Of a stretch of DNA of 36,895 bases, positions 16,754 through 24,319 are shown one piece after another. The notes below the pieces were generated by a model. It did not search any database and was not told where the DNA came from. It saw nothing but the letters and a program-made list of their open reading frames with translations. The stretch's first letter is position 1, and each line of letters begins with the position of its first letter. The stretch spans positions 1-36,895 of the forward strand of contig NZ_VZRA01000009.1 in assembly GCF_008802355.1 (NCBI RefSeq), given 5' to 3'. Source of the DNA: Oryzomonas sagensis. GTDB taxonomy: Bacteria > Desulfobacterota > Desulfuromonadia > Geobacterales > Pseudopelobacteraceae. A program made the position numbers and the translations under genes.

Positions 16754-16853
16754 GGCAGGGCGCGGGGTCAGGCTTGCATCTTTGCAATTTCCATAAGGCC
16801 ACCTAAGGAGACGTAGTTAAGTTCGTTAACTTGACCACTGCCCCCCTCCCCCA

Positions 16854-17087
16854 TCAAATCCGCGCCCCCGAATCATGCTGCCCAACCACCCTCCCCGAGG
16901 CATACGACTCCGCGGGGCAAACGTCATGCCGGTGTTCCGCCACCCAGCGGGATAAACCGTCTGCGGTGATGATGCCGATGGCGCTCAGCATGACAAATAC
17001 CGAGCATGCCACCGCCCACCGCTTGTTGAACATTCCGAATAGTGCGGCCAAACATGCAGCCGCCAGCAGGGCAATCTTATAGTTCAT
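16854..17087 (-). CDS. small membrane protein (77 aa)
   Basis: Unrecognised 77-residue protein with two hydrophobic segments: IALLAAACLAALFGMF and WAVACSVFVMLSAIGIITA. The hydrophilic C-terminus contains one Cys and several His. GGGAGAGG lies about 7 nt before the ATG. It is followed by the integrase remnant. No function is proposed. Confidence 0.45.
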   Translation of the reverse strand: MNYKIALLAAACLAALFGMFNKRWAVACSVFVMLSAIGIITADGLSRWVAEHRHDVCPAESYASGRVVGQHDSGARI

Positions 17088-17122
17088 CGCAGGGCCTCTC
17101 CCGATTAGTTAATGTGCTTGCC

Positions 17123-17212
17123 TCAATCAAAGCAGCGTAAAAGACCATCTGCGTTCGCAAGCGTAATTGCAACGGCATACGTGATTGCCATGACGATGAT
17201 TATCATTCTCAC
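17123..17212 (-). CDS. possible 29-aa membrane peptide
   Basis: A GTG-start ORF of 29 codons encodes a single hydrophobic helix (MIIIVMAITYAVAITLA) and a short polar tail. GGAGAGGG lies 5 nt before the GTG, a strong site. It sits between the 154-aa secreted protein gene and the 77-aa membrane protein gene on the same strand, 35 nt before the latter, so the three may form one transcript. Confidence 0.35.
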   Translation of the reverse strand: MRMIIIVMAITYAVAITLANADGLLRCFD

Positions 17213-17260
17213 AGCTACCCTCTCCTTGTGATGAGACACGTAATCATACCGTTCCGGGCT

Positions 17261-17725
17261 TTAACGCCTTTCCCATTCGCGCCTGTCTTCATGCCGTTCT
17301 TCGCGCCGATCTTCCCTCCTGACCTCGGGCCGGTGAATCTGCCCGCGGTAATGGTCCCGGTCGCGGTCATAGCGCCTGAACTCGGCTTCGCGGAACCGCC
17401 GGAAGTCTCTCAGGTTGTGCCGGACCAGGAGCGGCGGCATCGTTCTTCGCTCCACCCGTACCAATGGCCCGCCGTAGTACGAGGTCCGATACCAGAAACC
17501 ATTGCTGAAGATAAAGTAGTCGCGGCCGATGTACGCCATATCATACGGCGTCCCGACGGCAACGTAATAGCCCAGATCCGGCACGAAGACAAACTGGGGC
17601 GGAGGCGCAGAGGTGGGTATTCCGATGTCTACATTGACGTTGAGCCCGGCATGGGCGATGGAAGCGGTCGCGGCGACAAGCGCACCCGCGACGAGGAACG
17701 GCATGCGGTTCATAAAGATCTTCAT
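17261..17725 (-). CDS. secreted/periplasmic hypothetical protein with charged C-terminus
   Basis: 154-residue exported protein. The signal peptide runs to about residue 26 (FLVAGALVAATASIAHA). The middle has a conserved-looking block, FVPDLGYYVAVGTPYDMAYI followed by YFIFSNGFWYRTSYYGGPLV, and the C-terminal third is highly charged (RDFRRFREAEFRRYDRDRD and repeats of Arg, Glu, Asp). I recall similar proteins in Geobacter genomes, always annotated as hypothetical. Function unknown; the Tyr/Trp-rich core suggests a small beta-sheet fold. Confidence 0.7.
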   Translation of the reverse strand: MKIFMNRMPFLVAGALVAATASIAHAGLNVNVDIGIPTSAPPPQFVFVPDLGYYVAVGTPYDMAYIGRDYFIFSNGFWYRTSYYGGPLVRVERRTMPPLLVRHNLRDFRRFREAEFRRYDRDRDHYRGQIHRPEVRREDRREERHEDRREWERR

Positions 17726-17804
17726 AGGTTCTCCTTGGTGTGCAGGGGCATATTTCGGTAGACGCGGGGAAGGTCCATTGGGTTACAGGGGTAAACGAAT
17801 TTTC

Positions 17805-17838
17805 GACAAAAAATGCCCCTGATTTCTCAGGGGCATTT
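17805..17838 (-). terminator. intrinsic terminator of the lipoprotein gene
   Basis: AAATGCCCCTGA (17811-17822) and TCAGGGGCATTT (17827-17838) form a 12-bp perfect stem around TTTC. On the minus strand it is followed by TTTTTT. It lies 46 nt after the stop of the lipoprotein gene. Confidence 0.85.
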
Positions 17839-17883
17839 CAACTTACCCGGACAGGTCACCCATATAATATCTTGCTCCAAACC

Positions 17884-19767
17884 TTACATCGAACCTGTTC
17901 CCCAGATTATGATGCTTTTCCCCGAAGAATTTACGGCTACCCGCGGCACCGGAAAGACCGTGTATCCGTCATAGGCCGCCCCCATGGTCGCAATCAGTTG
18001 TGATATCCCCCAACCGGACGACTGGAGGTACTGGGCCGACCTCACGGTAACAGCCGCCGACTCTATCTGATACCAGACCAAGGTTGCGTTCCCCGATGGG
18101 TCCACGGCAATGTGCTGGTCATAGGTGTTGCCGATGTTCTCGCTGATCTCCGCAGGGGCGTCCCACACTCCGCTCGCCGCGCTGTAATGGCTTGCGGCCA
18201 CATACTGCCTTCCCTCGGTGTCCAACTGTTGCTCCCACGTTGCGAAGGCGTTCCCATGGGCGTCGAGCGCGACTTCCGGGGAATAGCACTCACCTGTCAC
18301 GCTGTTTGCAACGGTCTTCGGGGCTTCCCAACTTCCCCCGGCCGGTTGCCGGCTGGCCCAGACATCGAAGTAACCGGAGTTATTGTTCTGAATCCATGCC
18401 GCGAGGATATCCCCGGCGGGGTCAATCGCCAGCGAGCCCTGGCCGTAGATCGGGTTGGCGCTGCTGCTCACTTTCGTGCGGGTCGCAAACCCGCCGGCTG
18501 TGGTTCCCGTCGCCACCCAGATGTCGCTTGCGTCGCCATTGCCGCCTCTGCCGTCGGTTCTCTGAAACTGGTTGTATATCACCGCAGCCGTGCCGGAGTT
18601 GTTGGCAACGACCTTGTAGCCATAGGCGGAGTTCGTGCCGGTGGACAGCATTGCCGGTGTCGACCAGGCATTGTTCGCCACGGAATATTGGCTGGTGTAC
18701 ACATCGAAGTGGCTGCTGACGGCGGCATCCGACTGGTTCCACATGATCACGGCATTCCCGGCCGCGTCAATGGCAATCGACGGCACCCCGGACGGGCCGG
18801 TGGCACTCGATACGGCACTCGTCAGCTTTTTGGGGCTGCCCCATCCGGAACCGGCAACATAGCGGTTCACCCAGACGTTGTTGAGCTGATTGTCGGACTG
18901 CATCCAGACGACAACGGCATTCCCGTTCCCATCTATCGCCACTTTCGGCATCATGGCAAAGCCGGTGGCCGTGCTGATCTGCGTTGCGGATTGTTCGGAA
19001 TTCAGCCACCGGGCCTGGATCACGCTTGCGCCGTAGCCGGTCCCCGTATAGCTCCACCATACGGCAAGCCCGTCTCCGGCCTCGGAGACCTTGAGGTCCG
19101 GGTCCTGGGCCACGGCCGCTGAGTCGTTTGCCCAATTCATGGCGGAAACGCTGTTGGCCAGTGCCGGCGATGCCGTGGCGCTGAACAGGGTCGCTCCCGA
19201 ACTCCTGTCGGTTATCGACACGGTGCCCGAGACAGAGGTAACCGCCACATGGTCGAGCAGGCCGTCCATGCCGGAGCCGTTCGCCGAGAATTTCCCGGAA
19301 ATGGGGTCCATGTCGGCGCCGTAGCTCGCAAGAAGGGGTTTCAGGCTATTCCGGAGGTTCGCCGTTGCGGCCGGGAGGTTCGCTGCAATGGTGCTGAAGG
19401 TGGTCGGGCTCGGCGCCTGGTACGCGGCATCCAGGTCCGTGCTGCTCGCTGCCGCCGCTACGATCATCTGGGTCAAGGGGGTGATGTTCGCCGTGCCGGC
19501 GGCAGCGGCAAACGAATACATCGTCTTCCCTCCCCAGCTTGCCTTGAGCATGAACGGGGGTTTGAGTGCCGAGACGTCGAATGAAAACGTCCCGTCCGTG
19601 GTCGCCATCGACAGCTCATGTCCTGCCGAATCCTTGAGAAAAATGGTCCCGGACACGGCGGCGCCCGTTGCGGCAACACCGGAAACCGTCATGGTGGAAT
19701 TTGACGACTGCCCCCCGCTGCACCCCAACAACAGTAGGCCGATGACTGCCAGTATCATGTTTCGCAT
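17884..19767 (-). CDS. large lipoprotein with beta-propeller-like repeats
   Basis: 627-residue predicted lipoprotein with lipobox LLLLGC (Cys16). Residues about 25-200 contain a carboxypeptidase-regulatory-like beta domain (VAATGAAVSGTIFLKDSAG) and a helical stretch. From about 220 on there are repeats of roughly 50-60 residues built around V-A-I-D-x-x-G-N-A-x-x-x-W (VAIDGNGNAVVVW, IAIDAAGNAVIMW, LAIDPAGDILAAW, VALDAHGNAFATW, IAVDPSGNATLVW, VAVNSSGKSIIIW), which suggests a beta propeller on the cell surface or in the periplasm. Function is unknown. It is monocistronic, with a terminator downstream. Confidence 0.8.
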   Translation of the reverse strand: MRNMILAVIGLLLLGCSGGQSSNSTMTVSGVAATGAAVSGTIFLKDSAGHELSMATTDGTFSFDVSALKPPFMLKASWGGKTMYSFAAAAGTANITPLTQMIVAAAASSTDLDAAYQAPSPTTFSTIAANLPAATANLRNSLKPLLASYGADMDPISGKFSANGSGMDGLLDHVAVTSVSGTVSITDRSSGATLFSATASPALANSVSAMNWANDSAAVAQDPDLKVSEAGDGLAVWWSYTGTGYGASVIQARWLNSEQSATQISTATGFAMMPKVAIDGNGNAVVVWMQSDNQLNNVWVNRYVAGSGWGSPKKLTSAVSSATGPSGVPSIAIDAAGNAVIMWNQSDAAVSSHFDVYTSQYSVANNAWSTPAMLSTGTNSAYGYKVVANNSGTAAVIYNQFQRTDGRGGNGDASDIWVATGTTAGGFATRTKVSSSANPIYGQGSLAIDPAGDILAAWIQNNNSGYFDVWASRQPAGGSWEAPKTVANSVTGECYSPEVALDAHGNAFATWEQQLDTEGRQYVAASHYSAASGVWDAPAEISENIGNTYDQHIAVDPSGNATLVWYQIESAAVTVRSAQYLQSSGWGISQLIATMGAAYDGYTVFPVPRVAVNSSGKSIIIWGTGSM

Positions 19768-20103
19768 AACCCCTCCATAATTTCCACATCTGGGATGGGG
19801 TTCAGCACGAAGTGTACCGGCGCTGACAAGAGACTTGATTTGTTGTTTGAATTAGCGCAGTTACATGACAACACACCAACAATAGTGCTGCCACATGAAC
19901 TGCTGGAGAGAAGATCATCCGTGCACATTTTGCATATTAAGGGAGATACCGCCCGTTTGTGATGACAAAAATTGTCAACGCACAGGGAAAAACCGGCAGG
20001 GAACTCCCCAAGGGGCCGCGTCTACATTTTTCATTTTGGGGAACTCCCCAAGGAGCCGCGTCTACATTTTTCATTTTGTGCAGAATGCAGACCCTACAAA
20101 AGT
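19768..20103. other. 336-bp intergenic stretch with tandem repeat
   Basis: It holds the upstream region of the lipoprotein gene (minus strand) and a 40-bp tandem duplication at 20001-20080. No further gene is supported. Confidence 0.5.
20001..20080. repeat. two tandem copies of a 40-bp unit
   Basis: Copies at 20001-20040 and 20041-20080 differ at two positions only (G/A at unit position 14 and a G/T near the end). Each contains GAACTCCCCAAGG, then CCGCGTCTACATTTTTCATT. The first copy also contains the palindrome CCCCAAGGGG. It lies just downstream of the GIY-YIG remnant. Confidence 0.9.
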
Positions 20104-20344
20104 CTACCAAAGCCGTTTGCCGGCAAAGGCGCGTCCAGAGCCGGATTTCAAGTATTTTTCGAAATCGGCCGCCTTGGCTTCGTCGCTAAAAGCCAGATAG
20201 CCGACCAACGTCCAAGGGCGGAATTTTGCGGTGTGGGTTGACTGGCCGGCGTTATGAGCGGCAAGACGATTCTCAACATGGGAGGTAAGGCCAACATAGC
20301 GTTGTTCGGGGTGGGATATGCTCTGGAAGAGATACGTATTTCAC
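20104..20344 (-). pseudogene. GIY-YIG family nuclease gene, apparently frameshifted at its start
   Basis: The minus-strand frame ending with TAG at 20104-20106 encodes EQRYVGLTSHVENRLAAHN, then KFRPWTLVGYLAF and EKYLKSGSGRAFAGKRLW, a clear small GIY-YIG domain protein (YhbQ/UvrC-like group). Read upstream, the frame gives YLFQSI (the GIY half-motif) and then meets a TGA at 20341-20343. A GTG at 20344 with GGAGAG 4 nt upstream begins M-K-Y-V in another frame; restoring two bases in that codon region would give the normal start M-K-Y-V-Y-L. So the 5' end looks shifted by a small deletion. Use of a rare ATA start is the alternative. It lies just after the tmRNA terminator. Confidence 0.6.
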
Positions 20345-20386
20345 AAATCTCTCCAATCAACAAGGCGAATAAAAGCCCGCCTACGC

Positions 20387-20440
20387 AAAAAGCCAAGGCT
20401 TCGCCCGACAGGCACATGGCCTGCCAGCCGAAGCCTTGGC
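20387..20440 (-). terminator. tmRNA terminator hairpin
   Basis: GCCAAGGCTTCG (20392-20403) pairs perfectly with CGAAGCCTTGGC (20429-20440), with an inner CAGGC/GCCTG stem. On the minus strand it is followed by TTTTT. It begins 7 nt past the tmRNA 3' end. An extra GCCTACGC/GCGTAGGC pair flanks it. Confidence 0.8.
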
Positions 20441-20446
20441 GTAGGC

Positions 20447-20800
20447 TGGTGGAGGTGCCGGGAGTCGAACCCGGGTCCGAAGAACCTACCATCTGAGCTA
20501 CTACACCGTTAGTCCGTTGCTCGATTTAACCGGCACTATGCGCAAAGGACAAGGCATTGTACTGGCGGTCCCGTAAATTTCGGGGTGCGCTACGGGCGTT
20601 GCGCCTCCCTATCCGGTAGTGAATGACGCCCCCTTCTTACCACCGGCATCTGGGTCGGGGACGCCTGTTAAGCTGCGAGAGCTACAGGAGTGTTATAATT
20701 GTCGGCAATTAATGCCGGTGCAGGTTTATTAAGGTCGGCCACCTGCCCCGACCCGGTGCAACCCAGATTTTCACTTCCCCGTCGAAACCTTTACACCCCC
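20447..20800 (-). ncRNA. ssrA: tmRNA
   Basis: One-piece transfer-messenger RNA of about 354 nt, which frees stalled ribosomes together with SmpB. The 5' end GGGGGTGTAAAGGTTTCGAC and the 3' end GGTTCGACTCCCGGCACCTC followed by CACCA form the tRNA-like acceptor and T arm; CCA is encoded. The 7-bp acceptor stem GGGGGTG/CACCTCC pairs with one G-U. The tag reading frame (20668-20706) starts at GCC and encodes ADNYNTPVALAA before TAA, ending in the usual protease signal ALAA. The smpB gene is directly upstream on the same strand. Confidence 0.95.
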
Positions 20801-20845
20801 CTTTGAAAAAAATTCCACACGCCGCAGTGACGTGTCCTCGTGCCG

Positions 20846-21304
20846 TCAACCCCGATTACGCGCCTTCAGGGTCTGGGATATCTCCCGCTGTGTATCCCTT
20901 TTTTTAAGGTCTTCACGTTTATCGTATAGTTTCTTGCCTTTGGCAAGCCCTATCTCGACCTTTACCAGCCCATCCTTGAAATAGAGCCTGAGCGGTATGA
21001 TCGAATACCCTTGCTCCCTGACCTTGCCGTAAAGCCGGGTGATCTCCTTGCGATGCAAGAGCAGCTTGCGCTGGCGATCCGGCTGGTGGTTCTGGCGGTT
21101 GCCGAAGTCATAGGGCGCGATATGCAGGTTGTTCAGCAGGGCCTCACCATCGCGGATCAGCATGAAAGCGTCGGTCAGGTTGACGGTGCCGGCCCGCAGC
21201 GATTTTACCTCGGTCCCCTGAAGCACCATCCCGGCTTCCAGTTTTTCCTCGATAAAATATTCATGGTAGGCCTTCTTGTTGTTGCAGATCAGTTTCTCAC
21301 CCAT
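20846..21304 (-). CDS. smpB: SsrA-binding protein
   Basis: SmpB of 152 residues, the protein partner of tmRNA in trans-translation. Seen: the N-terminal NNKKAYHEYFIEEKLEAGM, GTEVKSLRAGTVNLTDAF of the OB-fold core, PYDFGNRQNHQPDRQRKLLL, and the basic C-terminal tail GKKLYDKREDLKKRDTQRE that reaches the decoding centre. Length is normal. The start at 21304 (MGEKL) fits the family; an in-frame ATG at 21316 has no better ribosome-binding site. The ssrA gene begins 45 nt downstream, so both may share a transcript or be adjacent units. Confidence 0.96.
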   Translation of the reverse strand: MGEKLICNNKKAYHEYFIEEKLEAGMVLQGTEVKSLRAGTVNLTDAFMLIRDGEALLNNLHIAPYDFGNRQNHQPDRQRKLLLHRKEITRLYGKVREQGYSIIPLRLYFKDGLVKVEIGLAKGKKLYDKREDLKKRDTQREISQTLKARNRG

Positions 21305-21445
21305 ATGTGCAATCATAGCAAAATCGGCGCTGAAAGGGAAATCATATCCTGCGTCGCGAAACGGTAATTATTTCGTAACATTTTTTTCACCGTCAGGAGG
21401 CTTTTGCGTATTGACAAACAATTTTCTTTTGGATTATATGGTTAC

Positions 21446-21603
21446 ATATTCCTCGTTAGCAGAGGCGTTTGCACAAACACAGGCTACTGCCCAAAAATGT
21501 CGAAAGACGCCAATGGGTAGACCAGGTCTTGCCGGATTAAGGCTTGACTTAACGTAGCTGGTCATTGACCTACGTTGTGCACTGCCGAAAGTCAACCAGT
21601 GGG
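21446..21603 (+). promoter_or_regulatory. M-box (ykoK) Mg2+ riboswitch
   Basis: The conserved core of the M-box is readable in order: CCTCGTTAGCAGAGGC, ACAGGCTACTGCCCAAAAAT, GTCGAAAGACGCCAATGGGT, then TTGCCGG, AAGGCTTG, and the 3' block GCACTGCCGAAAGTC. These match the known M-box consensus blocks. It precedes a terminator and the MgtE-like/NRAMP operon. Known behaviour of the class: high Mg2+ folds the RNA and allows termination, low Mg2+ permits read-through. Confidence 0.9.
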
Positions 21604-21626
21604 GAAACGGTTTCTTTGCGTGCGCC

Positions 21627-21660
21627 AAAGGCCCTTTCTCCGAAAGGGCCTTTTCTTTTT
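21627..21660 (+). terminator. riboswitch-controlled terminator
   Basis: AAAGGCCCTTTC (21627-21638) and GAAAGGGCCTTT (21642-21653) form a 12-bp stem with a 3-nt loop, followed by a T-rich run. It lies between the M-box and the start of the MgtE-like gene, where the expression platform of an attenuating riboswitch should be. Confidence 0.85.
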
Positions 21661-21673
21661 TGGGGTTACCATT

Positions 21674-22933
21674 ATGAACACGGAATACAGCGAAATATAC
21701 CTGAGCGCCGTCATCGGCCGTTCGGTGATCAACAGCAGAGGCGAAGAGCTCGGGCTCCTCCGCGACCTCATCATGGTGCCGGGCGAGGTGTTCCCCGAGG
21801 TGTCGCACATCGTGATCAAGGGGCGCATGGGCAAGATGCTGCTCCCCTGGAGCGAGGTGTCGCTGTTTACCCATGTGGTGATATCGGCTGCCGGCGTCGC
21901 CCCGCCCGGCCTTTGCGCCTATGAATACCGCGAGGCGGAGATCCTGGTGCGGCGCGACCTGTTGGACAAGCAGATCGTGGACGTGGACGGTGCCAAGGTG
22001 GTGCGCGTCAACGATATCAAGCTCGGCAAGCTCCACGACAAGTTGTGCATATTCTCCGTCGATATCGGCTTTCGCGGATTGCTGCGCCGCCTGGGATACG
22101 AACGGTTCGGCGACAGTGTGGCGCGGCTGATCAAAAAGAACATTCCCAATACCGAGATCAGTTGGGAGTATGTCCAACCGTTGGAGCCCCATTCGTCGAA
22201 ACTGGCCCTCAATATCGCCCGCAACCAGATGAACGAGATTCATCCGGCCGACCTGGCGGATATTATCGAGCAGATTCCGATCAAGAACATCAAGACCGTG
22301 CTCGAAAACATCGACCCGGAGACCACCGGCGACACCATCTACGAACTGGAACCGGAGATGCGCAGTGTGGTCATCGGCCAGATGGATGCGGAACATGCCT
22401 CGGACATCCTGGAAGAGATGTCCCCGGACGATGCCGCCGACGTTCTCGCCGACCTGTCGGAAGAGACGGCACAGCAACTGCTGGGGCTGATGGACGATGA
22501 AGAGAAAGAGGAGATCGAAGAGCTGCTGGTACACGAGGAAGATACGGCCGGCGGTTTCATGACCAGCGAATTCCTCACCCTCCCCCTGAACCATACGGTT
22601 GGCGCCGCCATCGCCGATGTGCGCCGGCTCGCGGGGGAGATCGAGACTATCAATTATGCCTATCTCCTGGATGACGCCGAACATCTGGAAGGGGTGCTCA
22701 GCCTCCAGGATTTGCTCGCCGCCAAAGACGATGAACTCATCGTCGATATCATGGAAGACAACATCAGAAGCGTGAATGTGGGCGACGACCCGGAGGAGAT
22801 TCTGGAAACCCTCACCCGGTACGACCTGACGGCAGTACCGGTGCTTGACGAGGACCAACGCATGGTGGGGATCGTCACCGTCGACGACGTCCTTGCCCAC
22901 TACCTGCCGCGCCTGGTGAAGAAGAGAGGATAG
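21674..22933 (+). CDS. soluble PRC-barrel / MgtE_N / CBS protein, probable Mg2+ sensor
   Basis: 419-residue cytosolic protein. The N-terminus has one or two PRC-barrel-like segments (about 7-65, VIGRSVINSRGEELGLLRDL; and about 95-150, KQIVDVDGAKVVRVNDIKLG). Residues about 185-290 are the MgtE N-terminal helical superhelix (HPADLADIIEQIP, MDAEHASDILEEMSPDDAAD), and about 293-412 are two CBS domains ending in DLTAVPVLDEDQRMVGIVTV followed by DDVLAHYLP. In MgtE these domains sense Mg2+ and gate the channel, but the transmembrane channel domain is absent here. The NRAMP-family transporter gene starts 11 nt downstream, so this is likely its regulator. The ATG at 21674 follows GGGG, right after the riboswitch terminator. 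Confidence 0.88.
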   Translation: MNTEYSEIYLSAVIGRSVINSRGEELGLLRDLIMVPGEVFPEVSHIVIKGRMGKMLLPWSEVSLFTHVVISAAGVAPPGLCAYEYREAEILVRRDLLDKQIVDVDGAKVVRVNDIKLGKLHDKLCIFSVDIGFRGLLRRLGYERFGDSVARLIKKNIPNTEISWEYVQPLEPHSSKLALNIARNQMNEIHPADLADIIEQIPIKNIKTVLENIDPETTGDTIYELEPEMRSVVIGQMDAEHASDILEEMSPDDAADVLADLSEETAQQLLGLMDDEEKEEIEELLVHEEDTAGGFMTSEFLTLPLNHTVGAAIADVRRLAGEIETINYAYLLDDAEHLEGVLSLQDLLAAKDDELIVDIMEDNIRSVNVGDDPEEILETLTRYDLTAVPVLDEDQRMVGIVTVDDVLAHYLPRLVKKRG

Positions 22934-22944
22934 GAAGAAACGTC

Positions 22945-24243
22945 ATGTTCACCGGAATATCGCTATTCAAATTCCTCAAGCCGCTCAAGAGCGTGACCCC
23001 CAGGAACATCATGCTGTTCCTGGCCATCCTCGGTCCCGGCATCATCACCGCCAATGTGGACAACGATGCCGGCGGCATCACGACCTATTCCCTGGCCGGG
23101 GCCAACTACGGCAACGACCTGCTCTGGACCATGCTCCCCACGACCATCGCCCTGGTGGTGGTCCAGGAGATGTGCGCCCGCATGGGCGCCGTGACCGGCA
23201 AGGGGCTCGCCGACCTGATCCGCGAGTCGTTCGGGGTCAAGGTCACCTTCTACGTGATGATCGCCCTGCTTTTGACCAACATGGGCAACTCCATCTCCGA
23301 GTTTGCCGGCATCGCCGCCAGCCTCGAAATCTTCGGCATCAGCAAGTATGTGTCGGTCCCCATCAGCGCCGTGGTGGTCTGGCTGTTGATCGTCAAGGGG
23401 TCGTACAAGACCGTGGAGAAGGTGTTCCTGGTGGCCTGCATGGTCTATGTCGCCTACCCCATCGCCGCCGTCATGGCCGGCCCCAAATGGGACATCATCC
23501 TCAAGGCCAGCGTGATCCCGACGTTTCGCTCGGACAGCGCCTTCACCATGACCCTGATCGGCCTCGTGGGCACCACCATCGCCCCCTGGATGCAGTTCTA
23601 CCAGCAATCGGCCGTGGTGGAGAAGGGGATCACGGCGGAACAGTACGCCTTTACCAGGCTGGACGTCATCTTCGGCTGCATCATGGCCATCGTGGTGGCC
23701 TTTTTCATCGTGGTGGCCTGCGCCGCCACCATCAATGTCCAGGGGCTGAAGGTGGAGACCGCCGCCGACGCGGCCATGGCGCTCAAGCCGCTGGTGGGCA
23801 GGCACGCATCCACCCTGTTCGCCTTTGGCCTCTTCAATGCGTCCCTGTTCGCAGCTTGCATCCTGCCGCTCTCCACGGCCTTCTACATCTGCGAGGGCAT
23901 GGGGTGGGAGTCGGGGGTGGACAAGGATTTCGAGCGGGCCCCCCAGTTTTTCTGGCTCTTCACCGTGATCATCGTCATCAGCGCCGGCCTGATCCTGGCC
24001 CCCAACGCCCCGTTGCTCAAGATCATGTTCATCTCCCAGGTGGTCAACGGCGCCATGCTGCCGTTCATCCTGATCTTCATGCAACTGCTGGTGAACGACC
24101 GCAAGCTCATGGGCAGCTTCGTCAACGGCCCCGTCTTCAACATCATCGCCTGGCTGACGGTGATAATCATGATCGTCATGACCGTGGTCATGACCCTTGA
24201 CATGATCCTCCCCGGAGCGCTCAAGGGGCTTGTGACCTTTTAG
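22945..24243 (+). CDS. NRAMP-family transporter, probable Mg2+ transporter (NRMT-like)
   Basis: 432-residue membrane protein with about 11 hydrophobic segments and the NRAMP start LAILGPGIITANVDNDAGG. The metal-site motif of TM1, DPGN in Mn2+/Fe2+ NRAMPs, reads D41-A-G-G44. The TM6 motif, normally with M-P-H, reads GTTIAPW (A213-P214-W215), so the soft Met ligand that selects transition metals is missing. That loss is described for NRAMP-related magnesium transporters. Together with the M-box upstream and the MgtE-like partner, Mg2+ uptake is the likely role; this is inference from motif and context. A bidirectional terminator follows. Confidence 0.88.
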   Translation: MFTGISLFKFLKPLKSVTPRNIMLFLAILGPGIITANVDNDAGGITTYSLAGANYGNDLLWTMLPTTIALVVVQEMCARMGAVTGKGLADLIRESFGVKVTFYVMIALLLTNMGNSISEFAGIAASLEIFGISKYVSVPISAVVVWLLIVKGSYKTVEKVFLVACMVYVAYPIAAVMAGPKWDIILKASVIPTFRSDSAFTMTLIGLVGTTIAPWMQFYQQSAVVEKGITAEQYAFTRLDVIFGCIMAIVVAFFIVVACAATINVQGLKVETAADAAMALKPLVGRHASTLFAFGLFNASLFAACILPLSTAFYICEGMGWESGVDKDFERAPQFFWLFTVIIVISAGLILAPNAPLLKIMFISQVVNGAMLPFILIFMQLLVNDRKLMGSFVNGPVFNIIAWLTVIIMIVMTVVMTLDMILPGALKGLVTF

Positions 24244-24263
24244 CCCCAGCCCGGCGCACACGG

Positions 24264-24300
24264 AAAAGGCCCGTCGGATATCCGGCGGGCCTTTGGGGTT
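24264..24300. terminator. terminator between converging operons
   Basis: AAAGGCCCGTCGGA (24265-24278) pairs with CCGGCGGGCCTTT (24282-24294), with one G-T pair. It is followed by GGGGTTTT on the plus strand and CCTTTTCC on the minus strand. It ends the NRAMP operon and lies 20 nt past the stop of the converging DUF4124 gene. Confidence 0.75.
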
Positions 24301-24319
24301 TTCGCTCCTGATGCAGGTG

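Noticed and set aside
20447-20525. tRNA-like sequence with GGTTCGACTCCCGG and CCA
   Set aside because: Not an independent tRNA; it is the 3' tRNA-like domain of the tmRNA, whose 5' half and tag frame are found upstream.
21575-21673. Extended N-terminus for the MgtE-like protein
   Set aside because: The upstream in-frame codons lie inside the M-box and its terminator; the ATG at 21674 gives the family-like start.
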